NCBI GenBank assembly: GCA_037974665.1
Contig: CM075767.1
Coordinates: 808,501 to 872,500 of the forward strand
Direction of reading: 5' to 3'
Length of the DNA: 64,000 bases
Source of the DNA: Ehretia macrophylla
Taxonomy: Eukaryota; Streptophyta; Magnoliopsida; Boraginales; Ehretiaceae
Shown here: positions 34,494 through 46,208 of the stretch, in pieces
Layout: every line of letters begins with the position of its first letter
How positions within the stretch are numbered: the first letter of the stretch is position 1
Notes under the pieces: generated by a model
The model's input: the letters and a program-made list of their open reading frames with translations, nothing else
What the model was told of the DNA's origin: nothing
Databases searched by the model: none
Position numbers and translations under genes: made by a program

Positions 34494-35298
34494 CAGTCCC
34501 GATCGTTGTGGGGACCATGAAATGATTAAGTCCACTAAACGATTCTATGCATAGATTTAATTTGGTGGAATGAGAGATGACATCTATGGAAAAATACCTT
34601 TCCATCGTTCAACTACCCCGGTCGAGGATTTCTCATTTCAGATAATCGACACTAGATCGTATAGGACATCGCCTCACTTTCGGAGGCTAACAGATCCTAT
34701 GTTGACAATTACCTGTCGGTCTCTATATCACAAGACTAAACTGCAAGAGGCCGTATCTCACCCTCAAAGAAGGCGAGTATTGTCTAAACGCAAGATTTAG
34801 CCCCTGATATAGCCGTCATCCATAATTTCTCAAGTCAAAGGATTAATTTATACAATTTGCAACGAATGGCAAACTATTAATCCAAAGTCAGGTAGTTTGT
34901 CACTCTAGTCATATTTAATGATCCGTTCCACGAACGATCACTCATATGTGAGTTAATTGCATCGCTATGCTGTTGTAGCTCAACGCTCGCTACCCTTTAT
35001 CATTAACATCTCTATGTTAATCAAATGTAACTACATATGATAGTCCATGCTTGATTATTCTAGTCCTGGTCGAATAATCTAAGGACTATGAATGCTTTTG
35101 AATATTTATCATGTCGAAGAAACATACAGTCGAATTCTCAACACATTAAGAATATACTTCTTCTCAGAAAAACATTAAGGATATATTCATATAATTGAAC
35201 GAAGAATATGAACATCCAATAAACATGTCATTCAATTTTACATCAAAATGCCCTATATAGGTCATCTAACTATATAACATTAGGGCATATCTCTAACA
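34494..35298 (-). mobile_element. Partial copia-type LTR H3
   Basis: It corresponds to H1 9083-9898 (ATCGTTGTGGGGACCATG through CTCTAACA at the edge). On the minus strand it begins TGTTAGAGATATGCCC. Its other part, about 1.6 kb, should lie beyond LTR I but was lost with the 32406/32407 junction. The right flank (35299 on) is integrase coding sequence of element E. Confidence 0.82.
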
Positions 35299-35315
35299 GT
35301 CTAATACACAGGCTC
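35299..35315 (-). pseudogene. 17-bp fragment of element E integrase between H3 and F3
   Basis: Joined in reverse to 42686-42745 it continues the integrase frame [12 protein letters not shown] with ACVLD, the usual Ty3/gypsy reading (SERTIQTLEDMLRACVLDF). This shows that F3 and H3 both interrupted one gene. The last five bases, GGCTC, are the left TSD copy of F3. Confidence 0.85.
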
Positions 35316-35640
35316 TGTGATGCTCGAGCCCTCCAACATACTTGCATTAATTGTTGCATACCTTTTTGTGCATTTAAATGTGCATTTTCTTACTTTAGGA
35401 TTAGTTACTATTCATCATGATTTTTGACTATTTAGTTTCTCTAAATTTGCATTTTTCTTAAGTTATATGACCTATTTGAGGAATGAGAAAAATAAGATTT
35501 TGAGCATTGCACGTTGGGAGAGAGCGTTTAAAAAATATTTTTTTGGTTCGAGTGAATAGTAAAAATATTGGTTTTAGTGGACTAGTTGAGTTTAATTGCA
35601 TTAGGCCTTATTTAAGTGATCTTACAAGTTATTTTGGCCT

Positions 35641-37897
35641 TGTGAGACCCCGAATTTGCCCTAATTTGCAAATACGTATTTTATCTGTTTAAATGCTATT
35701 AGAATTAATATGTATGTATTTATATGTGACATTAAGTGATCTTAGATTAATTGTACATTTAAAAGACATTTACAAAACAAATAATGTGACTTTTCAACTT
35801 CGTTTGCAAAATTGAGTTTTGTACCTCAAATGTATGTATATGTATCCTTATATCAAACATTGTCAACTATTTTTACTCTACTAAATATAGTATAAGTGTT
35901 AGTTTATATATATATATGCATAGAAGGCTTAAAACAACTAAAAACTCAAAAGTTGACAACTTTGACTTTAGTTATTTTGTTGACTTTGCATTATATTAGC
36001 TATTATACATACAATATACACCAAAATATACCAAAACACCCTAAAAACACATACAAAAATGTGAGCCATGGAGGAAGAAGGAAAATAGTGTTTTTCAAGG
36101 GTTTTCAACCATTTTTGAAGAAAAAAAACTCAATTCAAGGCCAAATCACTTCATTCAAAGCTTGTTTTTGCTTGTTGGACACCTATTCTACCTATTTCTA
36201 TACTTGATTTGGATCAAAGGTGAGGGAAAAACTAGATCTTTTTTTAAAAAAAGTTTGTGTCAAATTTTAGTTGTTGCATTTGTAGTTGTTATTTGGTTAA
36301 ATTGATGTTATATTATTGCTAGATAGATGATAAGGACCAACTTAGTGTAATTGTAGCCATTTTAAACGGTAGCAACATGTATTTTTATTTTTCATGTATT
36401 TAAATTGATAATTTGGCTTATATTTGAATAAATATGGTTGCAGTAGTTGAATTCGGGTTGTAGTTGCTTCTATAGACTTGTTAATTATTGTGTAGTAATG
36501 TTATAGTGCCAAATTTTCAATTTGAATGTCATGTTAGAAGTCAAAAATTTCAGCTTTGAATGCTTTGCTATTTTGGACTTGTTGGGCTTGTTTTAGGTGG
36601 CTTTTGGTTAGTTTCCGAGGGGGTTAATGTAGTTGCTTGAGGGGTTGAGTGGTTGGAAAAGGTTCGGGGGTTGTTTGATTGCTAGATTGTAAGTGATGTT
36701 GTTTAGAAGTTTGTGTAGTCTTTCTTTGAAATGCTTAAGTGTTGTCTTTAATTGCTTGGTAGTGTTTGCGTAGTTGATACTTGGGTTGGTGTTTAGTAGG
36801 CTCAAGTTTAAATGCATGTTGAAATGTGTGTTGAGTTTGGATGGCCTACTTTGTCATCTAACTTAAGTGTTTTAGCATTGTGTAGTTGATGATTGTTGAA
36901 GTGTTGTTTAGTCGATTGTTGAATGTTAAAGTGCCAGGAAACAGACAACCTACTTTGTTGTTCTCTCGGAATATAACGTGTCAAGTGTTAATTGTTTTGA
37001 GTCATGATAGTGTGTACCACATCTCGGGCGGTATCGCGCTTGCCGGGTTGAAAATGGCATGACTATCATTTGTTAACCCCTATCTCGTGTGGTCGGAGAA
37101 TGATCATGGAGTATGGGCCTAGGTTGGTGTATTCCGAAATGCATTTGATGCATGGGTAGGGTTTGTGATTGGTGCACGTGGAGAACGACTTCAACAGAAC
37201 GAGTGTATCGTATCCTTATTGATTGGTTACTTTCATTGTTACAATTGAAGTGTTGTTGATGTTTATTGTATGTTATTGTTCCTAGGGTGTTTTCCCAAGT
37301 AGTAAAGAAAGCGTTTCTAAAACATCCTATTGAACTCTCACTGAGCTTTGTATTGTATAAACTCACCCTCTTTGCTGACTTTCATGTGTTACTAAGCCGG
37401 ACCTTGGGTACGTTCCTCAAGAGGCAGTGAATGTGCCATATGTGGATGATTCCAATGTGCAAGAGTCTTATCCTTGATGTCTTGGCTAGAGTGCTCTTAT
37501 GTTGTTTTGTATTATGTAGCATGTTGTAATGTTTTAAGCTTTGAAGTTTGTATTGTATAACTCAACTTAAAGATAGTGGATGGTATAATGCTAGTTTAGT
37601 TGTCTTTCTTTTGGAATATGATTAGGTTGTTAGACTAGTATTATATCTATTTTGTATGTGTATTGTATAGCTGGATATATGTTGTTGAGACGGAGGCATA
37701 TGTCTTGTTGTTGGAATGTTGAATGGTAGGTTAATGAATGGTGTTGAATGTGTTGGAGTTGTTGTTGAAGTTGTAGTTGGTTGTGTGATGATATAAGGAC
37801 TGGTTTAGAGTCTTGTTGTCTATATTACAGACATTATATTGCTGAAATTCCGCCGCGTCCTGACTGATCATAAATGGGGTCGTGTTGGGGCGTGACA
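35641..37897 (+). mobile_element. Solo LTR C3 (2257 bp), TSD GGCCT/GGCCC
   Basis: It starts TGTGAGACCCCGAA and ends GTTGGGGCGTGACA. Flanks GGCCT (35636-35640) and GGCCC (37898-37902) differ at one base. Modules: short uORF (ATG at 36067, MEEEGK), donor-like AAAG-GTGAGG at 36220, hairpins with CTACTTT loops at 36846-36852 and 36950-36956, GC-rich stem domain (about 37005-37070) and the family mini-exon ending at 37477. The acceptor AG is changed to AT (TTTCAT-GTGTTACT). Confidence 0.9.
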
Positions 37898-38942
37898 GGC
37901 CCAATTATGTTGTCAATACATAACACATACATATTATACATAATATATACATACATTAGTATACATACACAACAAATAGCTCTTAAAACAAAACCAAAAA
38001 TTCCCCCCATGTCCCCTAGCAAACCCGAGTGCTCAAGCAAAGGAAAATGAGGATTTTTCATCTTCAATTCTTGCATTCTAAGCTTATTCAAGGCATCAAC
38101 AAGTGATCTCAAGCTTTTCCTAGCCTAATACTAGCATTTACTAACACTTGGTGAGGGATTATAGCATAAATTTTGCATATTTAATGTGAAACCCCACTTT
38201 TCTGCTTTAACTCGATTTACGTGTTTTATCTCGTTTTGCGTGCATTTGACCTATTTATGTGCTATATGACCTAGAATGTTATAATTTTGATGTCAATACT
38301 CCTAATACGTGCTAAATGTGCATTCATGAAATTTTCATAAAAAACGGGATCAGAAATTTTATCGTCGATTTTCAATGAATAGTGTTTTCGAAACACGTCC
38401 GCTAAAATTTTGAAACTGGTCTTTTTAACCCTTCTAGACCTAGACCACGGACTTTAATAGACCTGTGTTTGATTAAAACGGTTTTAAAATCGGCTTAAGA
38501 ATTTATTAGGGTTTTTACACCGACTTTTGCGAAAATCGAGTTTTAAACCGACTCGGGTGAAATTGTTTGATTGTAAAACTTCTTGTCACCTAAAAATAAT
38601 TTACTTGAGCTATCTTGGGTGTTGAATAATTGTTTTGAACTTTGGTGATCAATAAAATGCATTTAAAGTCAAGAAAACACTAAAAATAATTAGTTTCCAC
38701 TTTGACTTTCTTTTATTTATTTGACCTTTGCTTAATATATGATCAACACACATTAAAAACAAAGCAAAACACCACCAAAAACACACACAAAACCGTGGCT
38801 CCTTGGAGGAGAAAGATAAAGGCATTTTCAAAGCATTTTTCTCACAGATTTTGCGTTTCAAAGCCGAATTGAGTGATTCAAAGCTTGAAATTGATTGTTT
38901 GGCATCCATTCTACACATTTCTTGCATCAAAACACATCAAAG

Positions 38943-40131
38943 GTGAGAGAAAAATTCTAGATCTCAAAACTTGTCTTTTGCATTTTTGCGTATAAATGAA
39001 GATTGAACCGTTAGAATTGTAATCTGATGTTAGATTATTGCTCCTTGCATGCTAGGGATCGTTTAGTGGTAATACTACGAGTTTCTGTTGGATGTAGCAT
39101 AATTTTTATTTTTCGGGTATTAAATTTTGATTAAATTGTTCAATATTGAATTAATTGAGTTGTGATGATCGAAATCGATTGCCGTCGATTTCTAAATACT
39201 TGATAATTACATGTTAGCACTGTTGTAATGCCGAATTTTCGATTACATTGCTCGTGGGAAAGTCCGGAAAATCCAGCCAAGATATTCTAGGGTTTTAGGG
39301 TTATCGGGCATGATTTGGAGGTGTTATGGTGGATTTCCGAGAGGGATAATGTAGTTGGTTGAATGGGTGAGTGTTTGAAACTGATTTGGGGTTGTTTGGA
39401 TTAGTAGAATGTAAGATATGATTATTTGAAGTTTAGGTTATCTTTCTTTAAATTATTGAATTGAGCCTTAATTGATCGGGTGTGGTTTGAGTGATTGAAT
39501 TGTGAGTTGTTAATGGGTAAACTAGGGTTTGATTGTGTGTTTAATGCATGCCCGGTTGGATGGCCTACTTTGTCATCTAACTTAGTTAATTGTTGTTAAA
39601 TTGATTATTGATATGATTATTGATATGATTATTGATGATGATAATATGATGATTGATGATTATTGATTGATTATTGAGTATGGGAATCGGGCACTTTCGT
39701 TGCTGATCTCTCGGAATATTGATGATTGATGTTTATATTTATTGCTGAGTCTCTGGTATGTGTGTGCCACCTCTCGGGCAGCATCGGGCTGTCGGGTTGA
39801 TAACGGCATGACTATCAGAGACTGCCTCCAGCTCGCATGACGGAGGTGTCATGGAGGGAGAGGTTATTGAGGGTACCCTGGGTGCGTGAGTAATGGGGAG
39901 TTATAAGAAGAATGGTTGAGATCGTGATGGCGTTTGGAGCTACACCAACTAGAGAGAGTATCCTTTATTGAATGGTCATATAGTTATGTGATGATAGTAT
40001 TATTGATGTTATTGTGTGTTTACTGACTCAAAGGATTATTCCAAGGAGTTTAGTAGACCTTGCTCGAGATCTATCGGATCCTCACTGGGCTTATTTATAT
40101 AAGCTCACTCTCTATTATTGCATGCATACAG
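38943..40131 (+). other. Putative LTR intron of C4
   Basis: It has the donor AAAG-GTGAGA and the acceptor TATTGCATGCATACAG-GTGT, 1189 bp apart. Equivalent pairs in C1 (44964-46160), C2 (29096-30259), B (52341-53552 and 60995-62189, minus) and D (46740-48086, minus) give 1.16-1.35 kb. Splicing is inferred from these sites only. Confidence 0.4.
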
Positions 40132-40232
40132 GTGTTCTTTCGCAGGATTACGGGTACGTGCCTCCTGAAGAGGAGAATGTGGAAAATGTGCCTTACGTGG
40201 AAGAGTCTTATGTCCCTGAGTCTTATCAGTGA
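40132..40232 (+). other. Candidate terminal mini-exon of C4 LTR
   Basis: The frame reads QDYGYVPPEEENVENVPYVE and then ESYVPESYQ, stop TGA at 40230-40232. It is about 30 residues, Glu/Asp-rich and Tyr/Pro-patterned. The family consensus seen here is DYGYVPPEE..NVPYV.ESYV.ES. It may be a captured exon end or a translated LTR peptide; no known family is recognised. Confidence 0.45.
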
Positions 40233-42690
40233 TGCTATGTTGTTTACTATCATGTATATCAGCTTAGTAGACTTTTATCTGTTTTGAAATTCCTATTGTA
40301 TAAGATGCTGAAAAGATCATGAGTTAGTTTATACTATCTTAGCAGTTATTCTTTTGCCCTTGTTTAGATTGCTAGGTTGGTATTAATATGGTTGTATTGT
40401 ATATCAAAGTTTAAATGTTATGTTGGAACGGAGGCATATAACGATGAATGTTTATTGTATATTATGGGTATGATGTATGTTGTTATGTTTTTGAGGAGTT
40501 GTTGTTGTATGGTTTATGGAGTTTGATGTATGATGTTCTAAAGAGGTTGGTTTAGAGCCTCGGTATTCTATTCACTGTCGTTATACTGCCGAAATTCTAT
40601 TGCATCCTGACTGATTATAGGAGGGGTCGAGTTGGGGCGTAACATTTAATATGTTGTCAAATTTTATAATTTCTTAGATTTGTTGTTAATTGCTTAATAA
40701 ATGCTTAAATATAGTGATATATGATGCCTACAGGCTATGGAGACCTTGTTTGTGAAGTTTAATGGTTTCTTTAATGGTTATTTACAAATGCACAATTGTA
40801 GAAGAAGATGAATAGTATTAATTCTAGGGTTTTGTTAGAATGTGACTTAGAGATTGATTCTATACTATATTTAGGTGCTATAGGTATTAATAAATATAGA
40901 TTGGTGATCGTGTGTAGTTAGTTTGCTCAGAACTTTATTAAAATGTGAAAATAAAAGGGGTTTTTTGTAAAAAGATTATCCGGGTGCAATTGAATGCTAG
41001 ATTTGGTAATTACTAGGCGGGGAATCACTTTTGGTGCTATTGTGGCATTGAATTGAGGGGCGATTTGGGTAGCTATAGTTCAAAGTGACCTTGGGGCCTT
41101 CCCGAGCTTTTATGTCAACAGTGGGTTTTTAAAGCTTGAGTAGGTGTCTTTTAGTGTCCTTAGAGATATATGATAATTAGCTTGTGGATTGTATAATGTA
41201 TGTTTCATGTGTGCTCAAAATTGAATTGGTAGACAAGGGGGAAAAGTGCTAAAGTTGGCCTTTATAAGGTTGGTTAAGTGCTAAAAGATGTTTGGTTAGA
41301 TTGCTCATTCATTTGATGAAGTTTTGTGAAATAGGTTGCTTAGTTACTTTGTTAAAATAAGCTTGAATCTTGTTTCATTGTTGTATTGCTACATTGCTTG
41401 TTAATTGTATTGTACGTGTTTTCCTTGTATTGCTATAGCCTTTTAAAATAGTTGGAATGCTAGTTATGTTACTTGAGACTTTAGCTTGTTGCTAAATAAA
41501 TTGTTAGCTTAAAGAGAATATGAATAGTTTAAGTGTATGTATAGAAGATTGTATTAAGTGCTTGTTGGTTGTCATTGTATGATTGAAAAACTAAATTGCT
41601 AACTTGAAGTTGGGGTGAAATAATAAGATAAATGCTAATGAGTTGGTTTATCTATATGTGATAAGAGTTATGTTACAGTTTTAGTTGCAAATGCTTTGAG
41701 TATAAATGTTATCATGAAGTGTCATCCTTGTGAAGCGAGTTTGCTTGGTATTGTGAGTTATTTGCTAAAGTGTTATACTTATATGAACAAACTAGGGTTT
41801 ACACTTCCGAACTAATTTCAGGAAGGTTGGAGTGATAATGGTTATCGATCGTATCCTTTTAAGAATGTGTGGTATTTTATTGTATAATTGATCCTTTATT
41901 TGTATAGTCGCTTTACTTGTGTTTAATTGCAGCATTGCATGAAATAGTTTTCCAAACGTCCTGGATACATGTTTCCCTCCCTCATTGGGCAACAATAGTT
42001 GCTCATTCCTCTTTTTCTAAACATTTTTCAGGTCCAGTGCCTTCAGAAAGTGTAAAGGAGAAAGCTTGAAAGTTACTGTTATTGGATGTGCTAGCTTCAA
42101 TTGACCAATCCTGTGATTTTATGTGAATTAGTTTAGTGGCTTGGAATGTAATCTAGTTGAGTCTATAGAAATCTTGAATGTAATAGTATTGGGTTATATA
42201 TGTATTTGAGTTGTCTTGGAGGGTTATAAAGTAAAGTTTTATGGCTTGCAGGAGTTGATAGTCGAGAATGATCTGTAATAACTTAGTGAATTTAATTTAT
42301 TGTCCTTTGGACTTGCATGCTTGTGTGGGATTAAGTGGAAGATGGTTGATGACTTAAATTATAAGAACGTTAAATAGAAAAGATTAGAGTGGTATGATAA
42401 GTGAGATTATAAACTTAGAACTTCAACAGTTAATGAATGCATGCCTGTATGTTATAGTTTGTGGTAGTAGAAGGGCTCAGATGGCCAAAAAAATTGAAGG
42501 TTGTTGCGAAGTTGAAAGTTTGGGTTGGTTGTAAATGTTGGTTTATAGTTTTGTTGCTATTTCTTCTAAATACAGGTAACCGGTTAGGCCTAGAAACAGG
42601 GGAAACTCTACCCGTTTTTCCTCATTTTTCGTGCCATGGGGTATTGGATTGGGGCTCTAGTCTCGTGAGGGATCGGGGTATTATAGGCTC

Positions 42691-43300
42691 TCAACATATC
42701 TTCTAGTATTTGTATAGTTCTTTCTGACTGTCCGTCTGTCTGGGGGTGATATGCTGTACTGAAACTCAACTTTGTTCCTAGGGCTTTCTGAAATAGTGGC
42801 CAGAATCGAGATGTAAAACGGGGATCCCTGTCCGATACAATGTTTGCTGGAACCCCATGTAATCTTACAATGTTCAACACATAAAGTTGCCAGTTTTTCT
42901 AGATTATCTTGCTTATTCATAGGGATAAAGTGAGTTGTCTTGGTCAATCAGTCAACTACAACCCAAATAGCATCACTACCCATTGGTGACTGCGGCAACT
43001 CCATTACAAAGTCCATCGTCACATGTTCCCACTTCCCCTGGGGAATCTCCAACAGTTGCAGCAACCCTGCCGGCCTTTGATGTTCCGCTTTCACTTTCTG
43101 ACAAGTCAAACATCGGGCCACAAACTGTGCAATCTCTCTTTTCATGTTGTTTCACCAGTAGTGTTGCCTCAAGTCCCGGTACATCTTTGTCCCTTCGGGA
43201 TGAATGGTATATTTGGAGTTATGTGCTTCCTCAAGTATCAACCTTTTCAATTCAGAGTCCTTCGGAACACAAACTCAGCCTCAAAACTATAGTATTCCGT
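42691..43300 (-). pseudogene. Ty3/gypsy integrase relic of element E
   Basis: This enzyme joins element DNA to the chromosome. Minus-strand order: EEAHNSKYTIHPEGTKMYRD and then LRQHYW (zinc-binding histidines), [20 protein letters not shown] (CxxC), [13 protein letters not shown] (first catalytic Asp), WVVVD-stop-LTKTTHFIPM, frameshift near 42880, [18 protein letters not shown] (second Asp) and [20 protein letters not shown] (catalytic Glu). All three DDE residues are visible, but stops in VVVD-TGA and QHYW-TGA and the frameshift break the gene. F3 cuts it at 42690. Confidence 0.88.
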
Positions 43301-43309
43301 CATTATGTA

Positions 43310-43860
43310 CCTGGAAATCAAGTTTTTCCTTAGTGATTTCCTAGAGTCTTTTGTCCTGCTGTTGAGCTTTCTTAATTAGTGACAACATCGTGAGTTGAAC
43401 TTGTAGACGAGCATACAAAACTAAATTCTTTGTTAACTTCGGTTTCCAACAACCCACATCTTCTAGCATTTCTAACTCTTTTATTCCCAATCTTGCCAAC
43501 CCGGCCTTTCGGCTTAAAGCATAAGCTAGAATATTTCCTTTCCCCGACACATAGTTGATTAAGCAGTTGTAGTCATCTAACAGCTCCATCCATATTCTCT
43601 GCCTCATGTTTAACTCTTTTTGTGAAAACAAATACTTAAGACTCTTGTGGTCCGTGAATATCTCGAACCTGCTACCCCACAAGCAGTGTCACCACTTCTT
43701 TAAGGCAAATACAATTGCTGCCAGCTCCAAATCATGAGTAGGATAATTCACTTTGTAGTTTTTCAACTTTCGGGAGGCTTAAGCAATTACCTTGCCGTTT
43801 TGTATCAACATACACCCTAAACCCTCTTTGAGGCGTCACTGTAGATGACAAAATTCTCAG
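43310..43860 (-). pseudogene. Ty3/gypsy RNase H relic of element E
   Basis: Minus-strand blocks WGSRFEIFTDHKSLKYLFSQ, KELNMRQRIWMELLDDYNCL and YVSGKGNILAYALSRKAG match the RNase H domain that follows gypsy RT (compare C1: [19 protein letters not shown] and [14 protein letters not shown]). The catalytic Asp of VADALSR is replaced by Tyr (LAYALSR). Between 43682 and 43817 the frame is broken by several stops. YSDAS with its catalytic Asp lies at about 43825. Confidence 0.85.
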
Positions 43861-44217
43861 TTCCTTCTAGTAGTGCAAGAATAGATGATGTGGTTAATCT
43901 CTTCTTCAATTCTTGGAAACTATTCTCGTATTTGTTGTCCCAATTGAAACTTACTTTCTTCTGGGTTAACTTGGTAAGCGGTCCAGCAATCTTTGAGAAG
44001 TCCATAACAAACTTAAGGTAGTAACCAGCCAATCCCAGAAAACTCCGAATCTCTATTACCATTCCTGACTGCTTCCATGACTGTACGCCTCCAATCTTTG
44101 CCGGATCCACCAATATTCCCCCTTGGGATATAATATGCCCCAGAAAGGCCATTTGGTTCAACCAGAATTCACATTTGCTAAATTTGGCATATAGTTTGTG
44201 TTCTTGAAGTGTCTGCA
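43817..44217 (-). pseudogene. Ty3/gypsy RT thumb/connection relic of element E
   Basis: The minus-strand frame runs [77 protein letters not shown], then [20 protein letters not shown]. This is the C-terminal half of gypsy reverse transcriptase leading into RNase H. The palm with the catalytic YVDD lies beyond 44217, displaced by the insertion of C1, whose left TSD would be CTGCA (44213-44217). Confidence 0.9.
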
Positions 44218-44745
44218 TGTGAAACCCCAAATTTCCTCTTTACGTGAATTTGCGTGTTTTGACTTGTATATGTGTTATATGAGTTAGAATGCGCTAATTT
44301 AGTTATTTATATTCCTATTTCATGCTATGTGTGCATTCATGAAATTTTTATCAAAATCGGAATTGGAAATTTTATCATCAGTTTTTGTGAATAGTATTTT
44401 GAACACACGTCTGCTAAAATTTTTAGATGGGTGTTTTAAACGTCTTAAAACCTAGTCCTCAGATATTAATAGACCCGTGTTTGACTAAAACATATTTTAA
44501 ATCGGGTTAGGAATTTAAAATGTTTTTACCCATTCTTTTGCAAAAATCGAGTTTTTACCCGAGCGGGGTATGTGTGTATGCAAATGAAAATTGTTGTCAA
44601 CTAGATTTTGTCTACTAAATATAGTAAATATAGTATTTTTACTTGTTTGAGCAAAAATAGTCTAAAAGACAAATTAAAAGACTAAAAATACTAAAAACTA
44701 ACTAAGTTTTTCAACTTTGACCTTGCATTTTTGGTTGACTTAAGC

Positions 44746-44752
44746 TATATAT
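44746..44752 (+). promoter_or_regulatory. Candidate TATA box of C1 LTR
   Basis: TATATAT lies about 530 bp into the LTR and about 55 bp before a short uORF. B and D have TATATAT-like sites at the corresponding place. No other core elements were identified. Confidence 0.4.
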
Positions 44753-44801
44753 GCATCAACACACACTAAAAACAACACAAAACACCCTAAAAAACACCTA
44801 C

Positions 44802-44819
44802 ATGGCCGAGAGACCATAG
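44802..44819 (+). other. Conserved five-codon uORF in C-family leader
   Basis: ATGGCCGAGAGACCATAG encodes MAERP. C2 has MAETP (28933-28950) and B has MAET (53703-53689, minus strand). The ATGGCCGA core and an early stop are retained in these copies. Confidence 0.35.
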
Positions 44820-46208
44820 AGAGAAAAATTGGGGTTTTTCAAAGGTTTTCAAGGCAAATTTTGCATACAAAACTTCGTTTTTGTCCGAAGCTTTTCAAAC
44901 CGAGTTAGATTCTGCTTGTTGGGCACCTATTTCACGTATTTCTAGCCTTGCTTCGGATCAAAGGTGAGAGAAAAATTATAGATCTCAAAATGCTATTTTA
45001 TGTCAATTTCATATAACTGTATTTTTAGCCGATGTTTTGTTAAATTGTCTTTAAATTATTGCTCAGTAGATGCCAAGGATCGTTTATGTGTGTTTATATA
45101 AGTTTTGAATGATAGTAACATGTATTTCTATTTTTAGGGTATTAAAATTGGATTTTAGGTTCAATGTTGAATAATTGTTGTTGTAGTGGTTGGAATTGAT
45201 TGATTGTTGCTTCTAAAAGTTTGTTAATTATGGGGTAGTAATGTTGTAATGCCGAATTTTTTGTTTGGATGTCGTGCCAAAAGTCCGGAAAATTCAGCCT
45301 TGTAGCATTGCCAAATTAGGGTTGTTGGGCTTGTTTGGATGGCTTTTGGTTGGTCTCTAGTAGGGTTATTGTAGTTGCATGTGTGATTGAGTGATAGAAA
45401 GTGGTTTAGAGGTTATTGGATTTCTAGATTGTAAGTTATGGTTTTTAGAAGTTTGTGTAGTCTTTCTTTAATATGTTGAAATGTTGTCTTTGGTTATTTG
45501 GGTAGTGTTTGGGTAGTTGATTCTTGGATTGTTATTGATTGGGGTCGGGGTTGAATGTTTGTTCAAATGCATGTTGAGTTGGATGGCCTACTTTGTCATT
45601 TAGCCTAATTGTTTTGGAATTGTATAGCTATTGATTGTTTCAATGTTGTATAATTGATGGTTGATTGTTGAAATACCGGGAATCGGGCACTTTCGTTGCT
45701 AATCTCTTGGAAGGTAAAGAGTCAAGTGTCGGGAGTCGGGCAACCCTCGTTGTTGACTTCTTGAATTATAAGAGTCATTGTTGTGAGCTATAATAATGTT
45801 GTGTCACTTCGGGAGGCATCCCGGGTTGCTGGCACAGTTATCATGGCTAATCCCTATATCGCGTGGGCGGAGATGCCATGGAGTGTGGGTCTAGAATAAG
45901 GTACCTCAAGATTGTGTCAATGGGTTTTGAGAAGTTGGTGAACATTGAGACGGTATATGGAGCTTCATCAACAAGTGTATCGTATCCTTATTGTGTGTTT
46001 ACTATTGTTACTATATTTGTATTGTTATCAGTGTTAACTGCATGTTGTTGCTCATAAGATAATTTCCAAAGTGGTAAAGTAAATATTTTCAAAAGATCTA
46101 CGAATTCCTCACTGGGCTTTGTTTTATATAAGCTCACTCTCATTCGTTTTCTGCAATCAGGTGTTACTGAACCAGATTTTGGGTACGTGCCTCAGGAAGC
46201 TAAGAATG

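Larger units (their letters stand above)
38185..40644 (+). mobile_element. Solo LTR C4 (2460 bp), TSD TTTAA
   Basis: It starts TGTGAAACCCCACTT and ends GTTGGGGCGTAACA. TTTAA at 38180-38184 and 40645-40649 is an exact TSD. It carries donor-like CAAAG-GTGAGAG (38943), the CTACTTT hairpin (39565-39571), the GC-rich stem domain (39749-39822), acceptor-like CATACAG (40131) and the best preserved family mini-exon. Confidence 0.92.
35316..42685 (+). mobile_element. Solo LTR F3, TSD GGCTC, holding C3 and C4
   Basis: It starts TGTGATGCTCGAG and ends GATCGGGGTATTATA (terminal CA changed to TA). GGCTC at 35311-35315 and 42686-42690 is an exact TSD. Without C3 and C4 it is about 2.64 kb. It aligns with F1 and F2: GTTGCATA start, a leader before donor-like CTTG-GTGAGG (38146-38153), an acceptor-like TTTTTCAG near 42031 with a short frame (PSESVKEKA, stop), and a degraded form of the two tail hairpins (42473 and 42594). 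Confidence 0.9.

Noticed and set aside
42983..43333. Plus-strand ORFs of 89-116 codons
   Set aside because: They are antisense to E integrase, whose catalytic motifs fix the minus strand.
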